A stretch of 57,029 nucleotides of DNA from Candidatus Avimonas faecium (GTDB lineage Bacteria; Bacillota; Clostridia; Oscillospirales; Acutalibacteraceae). The DNA lies in the NCBI GenBank assembly GCA_904419005.1, contig CAJFQI010000007.1:1-57029 (forward strand), in the 5' to 3' direction. The notes under the pieces were generated by a model. The model was given only the letters and a program-made list of their open reading frames with translations. It had not been told where the DNA came from and did not search any database. This document shows, piece by piece, positions 27,329 to 36,737 of the stretch. Each line of letters starts with the position of its first letter. The stretch's first letter is position 1. The translations under genes were made by a program, and so were the position numbers.

Positions 27329-27759
27329 TGATGAACGAGTCGGATATCCGCAAATATGCGGGGCTGATGCAGGAGCTTGGGCTTACCGGCCTGGAAATCA
27401 CCGAGGACAATAGGGTGGTGCGCCTTGAGCGCACCGCCCCGGCGGTGGTGAAGGAATCCGCGGCGGTCAGCGCCGTGATCCCGGCTGCGCCGGCCGCGCC
27501 GGCCGCCAGGGAAAACACGAACGAGATCAGTGTGAAATCCCCCCTTGTCGGTGTATTTTATGCCTCGCCCGCCGAAAACGCCGCGCCCTACGTCGCCCTC
27601 GGCGACCGGGTGAGAAAGGGCCAGATCCTCTGCATCGTCGAAGCGATGAAGCTGATGAATGAAATCACCGCCGAAGAGGACGGCGTGATCTCGGAAATCT
27701 GCGTCACCAACGGCCAGGTGGTGGAATTCGGCACCGAATTATTCCGCATAAAGAGGTAA
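27328..27759 (+). CDS. accB: Acetyl-CoA carboxylase biotin carboxyl carrier protein
   Basis: This 143-residue protein carries biotin on Lys108 of the motif EAMKLMNEI. An N-terminal helical region is joined by an Ala/Pro-rich linker (AAPAAPAA) to the C-terminal biotinyl domain (about 67-143). ATG 27328 overlaps the stop of fabF by one base; a second ATG follows directly. Biotin would be supplied by uptake through BioY encoded at 44 kb. Confidence 0.97.
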   Translation: MMNESDIRKYAGLMQELGLTGLEITEDNRVVRLERTAPAVVKESAAVSAVIPAAPAAPAARENTNEISVKSPLVGVFYASPAENAAPYVALGDRVRKGQILCIVEAMKLMNEITAEEDGVISEICVTNGQVVEFGTELFRIKR

Positions 27760-27763
27760 GCGC

Positions 27764-28180
27764 ATGAACAAAGAAGAGATTATGAGGATACTGCCCCACA
27801 GGGACGCCATGCTCTTGCTGGACGACGTTACGGAGGAGGACGGCAGCGCCGTCGGACATTATACCGTGCGCGGCGATGAGTTTTTCCTGAAGGGCCATTT
27901 CCCGAACAACCCCATTGTCCCCGGCGTTATTCTCTGCGAGATCCTGGCGCAGTCCGCCTGCGTCCTGATGCAGGACGCCATGGGCGAGGGGAAGCTTCCC
28001 GTCTACACGGGGCTGAACAATGTGAAATTCCGTTCCCCGGTCAAGCCCGGCGATACGGTCGAAACCCGGTGCCATATCAAGCGGGCGAAGCATCCCTTTT
28101 ATTTTGCGGAGGGCACGGTCACCGTGGACGGCAGGCTTTGCGTATCCGCGGAGTTTTCGTTCGCCATTATGGGAGAGTAA
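27764..28180 (+). CDS. fabZ: 3-hydroxyacyl-ACP dehydratase
   Basis: This 138-residue hot-dog-fold enzyme has ILPHRDAMLLLDDV, the catalytic His in KGHFPNNPIVPGVILCE, and the catalytic Glu just after. The middle Asn-Pro spacing matches FabZ rather than FabA. It lies between accB and accC, as in the streptococcal cluster. Confidence 0.97.
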   Translation: MNKEEIMRILPHRDAMLLLDDVTEEDGSAVGHYTVRGDEFFLKGHFPNNPIVPGVILCEILAQSACVLMQDAMGEGKLPVYTGLNNVKFRSPVKPGDTVETRCHIKRAKHPFYFAEGTVTVDGRLCVSAEFSFAIMGE

Positions 28181-28183
28181 AGT

Positions 28184-29491
28184 ATGTTCTCAAAGATCCT
28201 GATTGCCAACCGCGGCGAAATCGCCGTGCGGATTATCCGGGCCTGCAAAGAGATGGGGGTCGCCACCGTCGCCGTATATTCCGAGGCGGACCGCAATGCC
28301 CTTCACGTGGCGCTGGCCGACCAAAGCTACTGCATCGGCGGCCCGGAAGCCTCGGAGAGCTATCTAAACCAAAACCAGATCATCAGCGCCGCCATTTTGG
28401 CGGGCGCGCAGGCGATCCACCCCGGCTACGGCTTCCTTTCGGAAAACGCGCATTTCGCCCGGCTTTGCAGAAAGAACGGGCTGGTATTTATCGGCCCCGA
28501 CCCCGAAAGCATGGAACGGCTCAGCGATAAGGCCGTATTGAAGGAGCTTATCCGCGGCACTGGGCTTTCGGTCATCCCCGGCACCAAAGCGGTGGCTTCG
28601 GCGGAAGAGGCCGGGAAAGCCGCCGACAAAATCGGCTATCCCGTGATGCTCAAAGCGTGCGCGGGCGGCGGCGGCCGGGGCATCCGCCTGATACGGGCCG
28701 CCGAGGACCTTGAGGAAGCCTACCTACAGGCGACCAGCGAGGCCGTCGGCGCCTTTGGGGACGGCAGCGTCTATCTGGAAAAATATATATTCCCGGCCCG
28801 GCACGTCGAATTGCAGATCCTGGCCGACGAGCAGGGGAATGTCGTCTGCCTGGGCGACCGGGACTGCTCTTTGCAGCGGCGCAATCAAAAGCTGATTGAG
28901 GAAACGCCTTCCCCCGCCGTAAACGCCGGGCAAAGGAGCCAAATCATCCGGCTTGCGGTGGAGGCGGTCAAAAAGATCGGGTATATCGGCGCGGGGACGC
29001 TGGAATTCCTCCTTGACACGCAGGGGAATTTCTGGTTTATGGAAATGAACGTCCGCTTGCAGGTGGAGCATTGCATTACCGAAATGCTGACCGGCATTGA
29101 CCTTGTCAAGTGGCAGATCCGCATTGCGGCCGGCATCCCGCTGAGCTTTGCGCAGGAGGAAATCCCCATGCAGGGTTCGGCCATTGAATGCCGTATCAAC
29201 GCCGCAAGCTGCGGCACCCTCCAGATGCTGCATGTCCCCGGAGGCCCTTCCGTCCGGTTTGATACCAGCCTTATTCAAGGGGCCACCGTATCGCCCTATT
29301 ACGATTCCCTGCTGGGCAAACTGGTCGTTTACGCCAAAACCCGGGAGGAGGCGCTGCGGAAGATGCGCGCCGCCTTGTGCGAATTGGTGATTGAAGGCAT
29401 CCCCACCAATATTCAGGAACAGCTGCGTATTGTGGAAGACGAGAGGTTTACATCGGGGAATTACGATTTAACGTTTATGGGGAATAGGTGA
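28184..29491 (+). CDS. accC: Acetyl-CoA carboxylase biotin carboxylase subunit
   Basis: This 435-residue ATP-grasp enzyme carboxylates the biotin on AccB. Domains in order are the N-terminal fold (FSKILIANRGEIAVRIIRA), the ATP-grasp region (PVMLKACAGGGGRGIRL, GDRDCSLQRRNQKL) and the C-terminal domain with EMNVRLQVEHCITEM and IECRINA. It is slightly shorter than the 447-450 residues of many homologues but complete. It starts 3 bases after the fabZ stop. Confidence 0.97.
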   Translation: MFSKILIANRGEIAVRIIRACKEMGVATVAVYSEADRNALHVALADQSYCIGGPEASESYLNQNQIISAAILAGAQAIHPGYGFLSENAHFARLCRKNGLVFIGPDPESMERLSDKAVLKELIRGTGLSVIPGTKAVASAEEAGKAADKIGYPVMLKACAGGGGRGIRLIRAAEDLEEAYLQATSEAVGAFGDGSVYLEKYIFPARHVELQILADEQGNVVCLGDRDCSLQRRNQKLIEETPSPAVNAGQRSQIIRLAVEAVKKIGYIGAGTLEFLLDTQGNFWFMEMNVRLQVEHCITEMLTGIDLVKWQIRIAAGIPLSFAQEEIPMQGSAIECRINAASCGTLQMLHVPGGPSVRFDTSLIQGATVSPYYDSLLGKLVVYAKTREEALRKMRAALCELVIEGIPTNIQEQLRIVEDERFTSGNYDLTFMGNR

Positions 29492-29495
29492 CGTC

Positions 29496-30347
29496 ATGGC
29501 CTTGATCAATTTTTTAAAACCGAAAAACCAGCTTGAGGAAGGCGGCCGCACGGCCGCTCCCGTGCAGCGGGACGAAGGCGAGCCGGAGAAGACCTGCCCC
29601 AACTGCCATAAAGGCATCCCTTTAAGCCGGCTTTGGGCAAACAACCTAGTCTGTCCCTGCGGTTACCATTTCCGCATGAAGGCCCGCCAGCGGATGAAGA
29701 TGATCGCCGATAAAGACAGCTTCCACGAGCTGTATGCCAATATCAAATCCGGAAACCCGCTCGATTTCCCCGGATATACGGAGAAGGTGGAAACCGTGCG
29801 CACGGCCAGCGGCGAAGAGGAAGCGGTGATCTGCGGCACGGCGACAATCGGCAGGCAGAGCTGCTGCCTGTTTATTATGGAATCCTACTTTATGATGGGC
29901 AGCATGGGGAGCGCCGTGGGAGAAAAAATCACCGCTTTGTTTGAATATGCCACCGAGCACCGCCTGCCGGTCGTCGGCTTTACGGTTTCGGGAGGGGCGC
30001 GGATGCAGGAAGGGCTGCTGTCGCTGATGCAGATGGCCAAAACCAGCGCGGCCGTCAAGCGGCACAGCGACGCGGGCCTCTTATACCTCGCCGTGCTGAC
30101 CGATCCCACCACCGGCGGCGTTACCGCCAGCTTTGCAATGGAGGCCGACATCATTCTGGCCGAGCCGGGAGCGACGGTCGGCTTTGCAGGCGCCAGGGTC
30201 ATTGAGCAGACCACCCGGAAGGCTTTGCCCAAGGAATTCCAAAAGGCGGAGTTCGTATTGGAGCACGGATTCGTCGACAGCATCGTGGCCCGCGGCAGCC
30301 AGAAAAAATTGCTGACGGAGCTTCTGAAATTGCATAACGGAGGATAA
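29496..30347 (+). CDS. accD: Acetyl-CoA carboxylase carboxyltransferase beta subunit
   Basis: This 283-residue subunit pairs with AccA to transfer CO2 from biotin to acetyl-CoA. It has an N-terminal zinc site with Cys34 and Cys37 (CPNC) and, 15 residues later, Cys53 and Cys55 in [10 protein letters not shown]. The second pair is C-x-C rather than the usual C-x2-C. The crotonase-fold core contains [36 protein letters not shown] and [14 protein letters not shown]. It is followed 4 bases later by accA. Confidence 0.96.
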   Translation: MALINFLKPKNQLEEGGRTAAPVQRDEGEPEKTCPNCHKGIPLSRLWANNLVCPCGYHFRMKARQRMKMIADKDSFHELYANIKSGNPLDFPGYTEKVETVRTASGEEEAVICGTATIGRQSCCLFIMESYFMMGSMGSAVGEKITALFEYATEHRLPVVGFTVSGGARMQEGLLSLMQMAKTSAAVKRHSDAGLLYLAVLTDPTTGGVTASFAMEADIILAEPGATVGFAGARVIEQTTRKALPKEFQKAEFVLEHGFVDSIVARGSQKKLLTELLKLHNGG

Positions 30348-30351
30348 GGCG

Positions 30352-31149
30352 ATGAATCAGGCACCATATGAGCGCGTAAAGCTTGCCCGCAACAGCAGCC
30401 GGCCTACCGGGCTGGATTATATTCGAAATATTTTCAGAGGGTTTATTGAACTCCACGGCGACCGCCGCTTTGCGGACGATCCCGCCATTGTCGGCGGGAT
30501 CGCGCGGCTGAACGGCAGCCCGGTGACGGTGATCGCCATTGAAAAGGGCCACACGGCCAAAGAGCGGAGCCACCGGAATTTCGGCGCCCCCCACCCCGAG
30601 GGATATCGCAAGGCGCTGCGCCTGATGAAACAGGCGGAAAAATTCGGCAGGCCGGTCATCTGCTTTATTGATACCTCCGGCGCCTACTGCGGGATCGGCG
30701 CCGAAGAACGCGGGCAGGGGCAGGCGATTGCCGAAAACCTGATGGAAATGTCCACCCTCTGCGTCCCCATTATTTCCATCCTGATCGGCGAAGGCGGCAG
30801 CGGCGGCGCGCTGGCGCTGGCGGTGGCCGACCGCGTATGGATGCTGCAAAACGCAGTCTATTCCGTCATCTCGCCGGAGGGCTGCGCCAGTATCCTCTGG
30901 AAAGATTCCACCAAAGCCGAAGCGGCGGCGGCAAGCCTGAAGCTGACGGCGGAAGACGCCAAAGGCCTTGGCGTTGTGGAGCGCATCCTTTCGGAGAACG
31001 ACATCGGCAAAAAGGAGTTTTACGACCATATCCGTATGCTTCTGGCCGAGGAACTGAGCGAGCTGTCCAGCGACCCGGATTTAATCGGCAAGCGCTATGA
31101 CCGCTTCCGCCACATCGGCGCGGAGGCGGTAGTGAAGGAGTCACTATGA
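30352..31149 (+). CDS. accA: Acetyl-CoA carboxylase carboxyltransferase alpha subunit
   Basis: This 265-residue subunit has the AccA core: [56 protein letters not shown] and [14 protein letters not shown], with [16 protein letters not shown]. It is shorter than the E. coli protein at the N-terminus, as in other clostridial AccA proteins. Its stop overlaps the start of the acyl-CoA synthetase by 4 bases, tying the two translationally. Confidence 0.97.
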   Translation: MNQAPYERVKLARNSSRPTGLDYIRNIFRGFIELHGDRRFADDPAIVGGIARLNGSPVTVIAIEKGHTAKERSHRNFGAPHPEGYRKALRLMKQAEKFGRPVICFIDTSGAYCGIGAEERGQGQAIAENLMEMSTLCVPIISILIGEGGSGGALALAVADRVWMLQNAVYSVISPEGCASILWKDSTKAEAAAASLKLTAEDAKGLGVVERILSENDIGKKEFYDHIRMLLAEELSELSSDPDLIGKRYDRFRHIGAEAVVKESL

Positions 31150-32780
31150 GCATCTATCAAAAATACTGTACCGAAATCACCGACGAAAGGGGAAGCCTGA
31201 AGGAATTCACCCTCACCTATCCCGACAATTTCAATTTCGGGTATGATGTGGTCGACGCCCTTGCCGAGGAAACGCCGGGAAAAAAAGCCCTGGTTTGGTG
31301 CAACACCGAAAACGAGGAGCATATTTTTACCTTTGCGGATATCCGGAAATACAGCAACCAAATGGCGAACGTCTTCCAGAATGCCGGGATTGCCCGGGGG
31401 GACCGGGTCATGGTGGTGCTCAAGCGCCATTATGAATACTGGTTTGCCGCCGTGGCCCTGCACAAAATCGGCGCCGTCATGATCCCTGCGACCCACATGC
31501 TGACCGTGAGCGACCTTGTGTACCGCATCAAGGTTTCCAAGGTCAAGGCAATTGTCTGCACCCCGCAGAATGAGGTACCCGAAAAAATACAGTCCGCCCT
31601 GAAAGAAGCCGGGCAGACGGCGCTGCTCTGGTGCGTGCAGTCGGATGTGAAGGGCTTTGAGAATCTCACGGCCGCTATGAGAGAAGCGTCCGACGATTTT
31701 CCCCGAGTCCAAACGCTGGCCACCGACCCGATGCTCCTCTACTTCACCTCCGGGACCACCGGTTATCCCAAGGGGGTTATCCACGACTATGCGTACCCCT
31801 TGGCCCATATCGTTACCGCCAAATACTGGCAGCAGGCCGAAGAGGACGGCCTGCATTTTACGGTGGCTGAAACCGGCTGGGCGAAGGCATCCTGGGGGAA
31901 AATTTACGGGCAGTGGCTGGTCGGCAGCGCGGTAATGGTTTATGATTTTGACAATTTCGACCCCAAGCAGCTTACCACGGTGATCAACCGGTACGGCGTC
32001 ACCTCCTTCTGCGCGCCGCCTACGGTATACCGCTATCTGGTGCGCAAGGGCATCCCGGATATGCCGACCTTAAAGCACGCTTCCACCGCCGGCGAAATGC
32101 TGGCGCCCGAGGTGTTCCGCAAATTTTCCGAACGAACGGGGCTCCCCCTGTGCGAAGGCTACGGGCAGACCGAAACCACGCTGCTCATGGCGAACTTCAA
32201 GGGCAGGGACCCGGTCGCCGGCTCTATGGGGACCATATCGCCCTTCTATCACATTGAGCTCCGGGGCAAGAACGGGGAACCCACCCCTGCGGGCGAGATC
32301 GGCGAGGTGGTTATCGTGCCGCCCGAAAACGGCAGGCAGCCGGGCGTCTTCTGCGCCTATCTGGATAATGAAGAGCAGTACAATTATGTATGGCGCGGCG
32401 GCGTGTACCACACCGGCGACGCGGCGTATATTGACGAAAACGGCCTTTACTGGTTTCATGGCCGGTTTGACGATATCATTAAAACAGGCGGCTTCCGCGT
32501 GGGCCCCTATGAGGTCGAAAACGTTTTGATGGAGCATCCCGCCGTCGTGGAGTGCAGCGTGATCGGCGTTCCGGATTCCCTCCGCGGCCAGGCGATCAAA
32601 GCGGTAATCGTACTCGGCCAGGGATATACCCCCTCCAAGGAACTGGAGCTGGAAATCAAAGATTTCTGCAACCAGAAGCTGGCGGAATACAAGTGGATCC
32701 GCATCGTTGAATTTGTGACGGAAATGCCGAAAACCATCAGCGGCAAGATCCAAAAGCATGTGCAACGGGAGCAGGGCTAA
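31146..32780 (+). CDS. AMP-forming acyl-CoA synthetase
   Basis: This 544-residue ANL-family ligase activates a carboxylic acid to acyl-AMP and then acyl-CoA. It shows the P-loop-like [18 protein letters not shown], the adenylate site [15 protein letters not shown], the hinge region [20 protein letters not shown] and the catalytic lysine segment [12 protein letters not shown]. It resembles acetyl/medium-chain acyl-CoA synthetases; the chain length is not readable from sequence. Coupled to accA as the last gene of the fatty-acid operon, it could supply acyl-CoA primers or salvage fatty acids (inference). Confidence 0.9.
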   Translation: MSIYQKYCTEITDERGSLKEFTLTYPDNFNFGYDVVDALAEETPGKKALVWCNTENEEHIFTFADIRKYSNQMANVFQNAGIARGDRVMVVLKRHYEYWFAAVALHKIGAVMIPATHMLTVSDLVYRIKVSKVKAIVCTPQNEVPEKIQSALKEAGQTALLWCVQSDVKGFENLTAAMREASDDFPRVQTLATDPMLLYFTSGTTGYPKGVIHDYAYPLAHIVTAKYWQQAEEDGLHFTVAETGWAKASWGKIYGQWLVGSAVMVYDFDNFDPKQLTTVINRYGVTSFCAPPTVYRYLVRKGIPDMPTLKHASTAGEMLAPEVFRKFSERTGLPLCEGYGQTETTLLMANFKGRDPVAGSMGTISPFYHIELRGKNGEPTPAGEIGEVVIVPPENGRQPGVFCAYLDNEEQYNYVWRGGVYHTGDAAYIDENGLYWFHGRFDDIIKTGGFRVGPYEVENVLMEHPAVVECSVIGVPDSLRGQAIKAVIVLGQGYTPSKELELEIKDFCNQKLAEYKWIRIVEFVTEMPKTISGKIQKHVQREQG

Positions 32781-32791
32781 GCCCTGCTCCC
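32767..32791 (+). terminator. Hairpin across the stop of the fatty-acid operon
   Basis: An 11-bp perfect stem (32767-32777 with 32781-32791) has the TAA stop codon as its loop. The downstream sequence CATTTCAG is only weakly U-rich, so termination may be partial or the hairpin may protect the mRNA end. Confidence 0.55.
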
Positions 32792-32842
32792 ATTTCAGGC
32801 GCGGGATTCCCCTGCTGTCAGAACGGCGGCGGAAACCGCCGC

Positions 32843-32896
32843 ATACAATTGCCTCCCGTTTCCCAATTGCGGTTGGGAAACGGGAGGCAATTGTAT
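32843..32896. repeat. Perfect 24-bp inverted repeat
   Basis: The arms 32843-32866 and 32873-32896 are exact reverse complements with a 6-base loop (TTGCGG). The arm begins ATACAATTGCCTCCC. A further 7-bp hairpin (32826-32842) abuts it on the left. The right arm contains the -35 box of the promoter of the PAS-SARP gene. Confidence 0.95.
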
Positions 32897-32919
32897 ATGG
32901 GAAAAAAATATGGTATGAT
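32891..32919 (+). promoter_or_regulatory. Promoter of the PAS-SARP gene
   Basis: TTGTAT (32891-32896) and TATGAT (32914-32919) are 17 bases apart. The -35 box is the last six bases of the inverted repeat. The predicted 5' leader of about 138 bases carries two more hairpins, 32959-32973 (6-bp stem) and 33018-33034 (7-bp stem). Confidence 0.65.
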
Positions 32920-33063
32920 AATCCTGCGCCGCCCCTCCGCACGCCGGACGGCGCAGGAGGCGCTTTCAGCGCCAAGCAGGATGGTACAATGGAATTCTCA
33001 CCCTTCCCGGATGTCCTGCCCCGCTCAGCGGGGCGTGACTATCTCCGCCTATAAGGAGATGCT

Positions 33064-35064
33064 ATGAAAAACACAATCGACAATTGGGCGGAAATCGCCA
33101 ACCGCCATATTCCCGGCTTTCACCAATATGTGTTCACCGACCCGGTCCATCTGGGATATGTGAGCAGGAACCTCTGCGATATGGTCGGCTTTGAGGAAAA
33201 CGAGCTGCTCAGCGAAACCAAGGATATATACGCGGCCTTGGTACATCCGGCCGACCGGGAGCGCTACGCCCAATTCCTACGCCGCGCGCAGGCCAAGGAG
33301 CAAGCCCTTACCTGTGAATACCGCCTTATGAGAAAGGACGGGACGGCGCTTTATATAAGCGATACGATCACTACGGAGAAGCGGGAGGACGGCACGCTCG
33401 TCGGCTATTCCGTACTGACGGACATTACCGCTATCAAAAACGAAAACCGCAGCCTGCGCTTCCTGAACGAAACGGTCCCCTGCGGATTTTTGAAGTACAC
33501 CTGTGAAAAGCAGCCTAAGGTGACGTATATCAATAAAAGGATGCGGGAGCTCCTGCGGATCCCCGAGGCCCGGGACGGCGAAATGGACTACATGGAAATG
33601 TATAAGGACAATCTATTCCTGATGATCCCCATCGAAGAACGCCGCCGGTTTGCTGCATATTTAGAGCGCGTTTATTCGGCCGGCGCGCCGATTGCCGGCG
33701 ATATGTCCATCCTGCGGTGCGACGGGACAAAAGCGCACATTTTCGGATGGGTGGCCAAATGCACAAACGAGCAGGGCGCGGAAGAGTTCCAAAGCGTCTG
33801 TATAGATGTGACCGAAAGGCATCAGGCGAAAAAGGCCGACGCGGCCAAGCGCTACCTGAAGGCCCTTACCGATATTTACGATAAGGTGTTTGAATACGAC
33901 CTGGCGAATAACACCGTAAACTGCTTGTACAGCAACAATTCCCCGATGTTCAAGTGGCTGGAAAAAATCCCGATGCAGATGCAGGAGGCAACCGAAAAGT
34001 GGATCACCGATACGGTGGTCGGCGAAGAACGGGAACGGGTGCGCTCCTTCTTTCAGGCATTCTGTCAGAAAAAGCTGTATAAGCCCGGCGAAAAGCCGCC
34101 GCAGATCTCCTACCGGGCGAGGTCCTCAAGCGGCGAAATCAAAACGTACAGCGGCATTTTTTTGAAAATAGACGATTCTATCAGCCTATACTGCTGCCGT
34201 TGTGTTCCCGACGCCCAGGAAGCAGACGCTTTGCGAAACGAAAACGTTTCTTTAAAGGAAAATATCCAGGAGCTCGTGATGCAGTTTACCGAGGGCATTG
34301 CCGCCTTTGAGGTGTCCGGCCAATATGTTACCCCGCTTTACGCGAGCGAAAATGTCTGCCGCTTTTTCGGGATCCGCCAAGAGGATTGGCTGCCGCTTAT
34401 GAACAAAAGCACGCTCCTCAAGGATTTTGTTGCCCGCAGCAACGTGGCTTACGAGGATTTCGCCGAACTTCTCCAAAGCGGGGAGGCGGAGTTTACCTAT
34501 TACGATGTTGCTACCGAAAGCCAACGGCACATCAAAGCCATCTGCTCCCCCAAGTCGCCTGCCGCGTCACCCCGTTATGTGCTGCTTTTCAACATGGACG
34601 AGACCGGAGCCCCGAAAGGCAGGGAACCCTCTGCAGGCAGGAGGGTGTCTATCCGCACCTTCGGATATTTTGACGTATTCGTTAATGGAAAGCCGATCGC
34701 TTTCCGCAATAAAAAATCGAAGGAGCTGTTCGCCCTGCTGGTAGACCGCCGCGGCGGGTATGTGTCCTCGGAAGAGGCGATCAGCTTTTTGTGGGAGGAC
34801 GAACCGGTCAATTCCGTAACGCTGGCACGATACAGGAAGGTGGCGCTCAGGCTCAAAAACCTTTTAGCGGAATACGGAATCTCGGACGTTGTCGAATCGG
34901 TAGACGGGAAACGGCGGATCGCTGCCGAAAAAGTAAAGTGCGACCTTTACGACTACCTTTCCGGAAAGCCGGAATATTCGCAGCTGTTCAAGGGCAGCTA
35001 CCTGACCAATTACAGCTGGGGGGAAACCACCCTGGCGGAGCTCACGGGGAAAATTGTGTATTGA
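33064..35064 (+). CDS. Multi-PAS sensor with C-terminal SARP-type winged helix
   Basis: This 666-residue soluble protein appears to hold a series of PAS-like domains at about 10-125 (GYVSRNLCDMVGFEENELLS, YRLMRKDGTALYISDT), 130-260, 265-390 and 400-515. A DNA-binding domain of the OmpR/SARP class follows at about 528-630 (VSIRTFGYFDVFVNGKPI, then FRNKKSKELFALLVDRRGGY and VTLARYRKVALRLKNLL). No kinase, GGDEF or membrane segment is seen, so it is probably a one-component regulator. The start has AAGGAG 5 bases upstream. It lies directly downstream of the fatty-acid operon. Ligands and targets are unknown. Confidence 0.82.
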   Translation: MKNTIDNWAEIANRHIPGFHQYVFTDPVHLGYVSRNLCDMVGFEENELLSETKDIYAALVHPADRERYAQFLRRAQAKEQALTCEYRLMRKDGTALYISDTITTEKREDGTLVGYSVLTDITAIKNENRSLRFLNETVPCGFLKYTCEKQPKVTYINKRMRELLRIPEARDGEMDYMEMYKDNLFLMIPIEERRRFAAYLERVYSAGAPIAGDMSILRCDGTKAHIFGWVAKCTNEQGAEEFQSVCIDVTERHQAKKADAAKRYLKALTDIYDKVFEYDLANNTVNCLYSNNSPMFKWLEKIPMQMQEATEKWITDTVVGEERERVRSFFQAFCQKKLYKPGEKPPQISYRARSSSGEIKTYSGIFLKIDDSISLYCCRCVPDAQEADALRNENVSLKENIQELVMQFTEGIAAFEVSGQYVTPLYASENVCRFFGIRQEDWLPLMNKSTLLKDFVARSNVAYEDFAELLQSGEAEFTYYDVATESQRHIKAICSPKSPAASPRYVLLFNMDETGAPKGREPSAGRRVSIRTFGYFDVFVNGKPIAFRNKKSKELFALLVDRRGGYVSSEEAISFLWEDEPVNSVTLARYRKVALRLKNLLAEYGISDVVESVDGKRRIAAEKVKCDLYDYLSGKPEYSQLFKGSYLTNYSWGETTLAELTGKIVY

Positions 35065-35094
35065 CTCTTTCCAAACTTCCGAACGTACCGAAAA

Positions 35095-35136
35095 AACAAA
35101 ACGCGCTAAAATCTTTTGATTTTAGCGCGTTTTGTT
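35095..35136. terminator. Bidirectional terminator between convergent genes
   Basis: A perfect 19-bp stem (35095-35113 with 35118-35136) with a TTTT loop, flanked by an A-run on the left, ends both the PAS-SARP transcript and the oppositely oriented methyltransferase transcript. Confidence 0.92.
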
Positions 35137-35154
35137 GAAATGGCCGGCCTTTCA

Positions 35155-36567
35155 TCAATCGCCGGCCGTCTCTTTTTGCCGGATAAGCTGGCAAATGGTT
35201 TCGACATGATACGTTGATGGGAACAAATCCACGCACCCGATCCGTTCCACCCGGTATCCAAATTCCTGAAGCACCCCCAAGTCCCTGGCCAGGCTGGTCG
35301 GCTTGCAGGCGATATACACCAGCCGGTCCACGCCGAAGCCGATGATCTTCTCAAGCGCTTTGGGGTGTACGCCGTCCCTCGGAGGATCAAGCACAATCAG
35401 GTCCGGCACTTCCCCGAGCTCGTCAATGACCTTCAGCACATCCCCCGCCCAGAAGGTGCAATTCGCTAAGCCGTTGAGCCTGGCGTTTTCCTTGGCGGCT
35501 TCTACGGCCTCCTGCACAATTTCAACGCCGACCACCCGTTTGGCTACCGGCGCGAGGATCTGCGCGATGGTCCCGGTCCCGCTGTATAGGTCGAACACGA
35601 CCTTGTCCCTGGTATCGCCGATGTACTCCCTGGCCTTTTCATACAGGACCTCGGCCCCGAGGGAATTGGTCTGGAAGAAGGAAAACGGCGTGATTTTGAA
35701 TTTCAGCCCTAACAATTCCTCATAAAAGCTGTCTTTCCCGTACAATACCCGGGTCCCTTCGTCCTTTACGGCGTCGGCAATGCTGTCATTCCCCGTATGC
35801 AGGATCCCCGCGATGGTTCCATCCAGCGAAAGCGCGCACAGCCTCTCTGTCCAGCGGCGGAAAAAGCGCTCCGCCGCCGCGCCGGGGACCGGGTTGCCGC
35901 CGTCCTTTCCCGATGCGGTGACCAAATCAATCAGGATTTCTCCCGTTTTGGCCGCCTTGCGGACCAGAAGATGCCGGAAAAAGCCGGTGTGACGCAGGCG
36001 GTGATAATAGGGCAATCCGCTTTCCCTGGCCGTCTCCAGCGTACATACAAGGATTTTGCGGTAATCTTCATCAACAATCTGGCATTGGGAAACGCTCACG
36101 ATATCGTGAAAGCTGCCCCTTTTATGCATACCGAGCGCCATGGGGCCGTCCTTATATTCGTCGCCAAAGGTAAACTCCATCTTGTTGCGGTACCCGCGGA
36201 CGACGGGGCTGGGGAGGATCCCCTCCCAGACGTACCCGCCCTTTACCGCGCGGTCCATCATAGCCCTTACCTGCTCCGCTTTCATCGCCAGCTGCCGGTC
36301 GTAGGCAAGGTTCTGATAGGTACAGCCGCCGCAGACGCCAAAATGCGGGCAAGCCGGGGCGATTTCGCCGGGCGCCTTCTCAAGCACCTCAAGCAGCCGT
36401 CCCTGCGCCTGCCCCCTGCGGATTTTCTGGATAAGAACGCGCACCTTCTGCCCCGCTATGGCATCCTTTACCACGACCGTCTTGTCTTCTCCCGGGAGCT
36501 CTATGATCCCCTTGTTCGGGAATTGAACGGTTTTAACGAACCCTTCTGCTACCTGTCCCTTTTTCAT
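35155..36567 (-). CDS. 23S rRNA (uracil-5-)-methyltransferase, RumA/RlmD family
   Basis: This 470-residue SAM-dependent enzyme begins with a TRAM domain. Cysteines for an iron-sulfur cluster follow (CPHFGVCGGCTYQN). The methyltransferase domain shows FFQTNSLGAEVLYEKA, FDLYSGTGTIAQILAP, LDPPRDGVHPKAL and the nucleophile Cys in YIACKPTSLARDL. Whether it modifies U1939 (RlmD) or U747 (RlmCD type) cannot be told. ATG 36567 has GAAGGAG upstream; a longer reading runs into the topA tail. It is downstream of topA on the same strand. Confidence 0.94.
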   Translation of the reverse strand: MKKGQVAEGFVKTVQFPNKGIIELPGEDKTVVVKDAIAGQKVRVLIQKIRRGQAQGRLLEVLEKAPGEIAPACPHFGVCGGCTYQNLAYDRQLAMKAEQVRAMMDRAVKGGYVWEGILPSPVVRGYRNKMEFTFGDEYKDGPMALGMHKRGSFHDIVSVSQCQIVDEDYRKILVCTLETARESGLPYYHRLRHTGFFRHLLVRKAAKTGEILIDLVTASGKDGGNPVPGAAAERFFRRWTERLCALSLDGTIAGILHTGNDSIADAVKDEGTRVLYGKDSFYEELLGLKFKITPFSFFQTNSLGAEVLYEKAREYIGDTRDKVVFDLYSGTGTIAQILAPVAKRVVGVEIVQEAVEAAKENARLNGLANCTFWAGDVLKVIDELGEVPDLIVLDPPRDGVHPKALEKIIGFGVDRLVYIACKPTSLARDLGVLQEFGYRVERIGCVDLFPSTYHVETICQLIRQKETAGD

Positions 36568-36737
36568 GTCCACTCCTTCACAAAAGCGCCGGGCTTTTCC
36601 CTGTGCCCTCTGTTCCCGCTGAAACGGCAAAATTCGCCCGAAGCCAGCAAGGCGCTGGAAAATACGGCCCACGGCGGCCCTCTGCCTGCGCAGCCCGCTG
36701 TCCGCCATCGCGCCGGCCTGTGCCAGAACGGCGCGGC

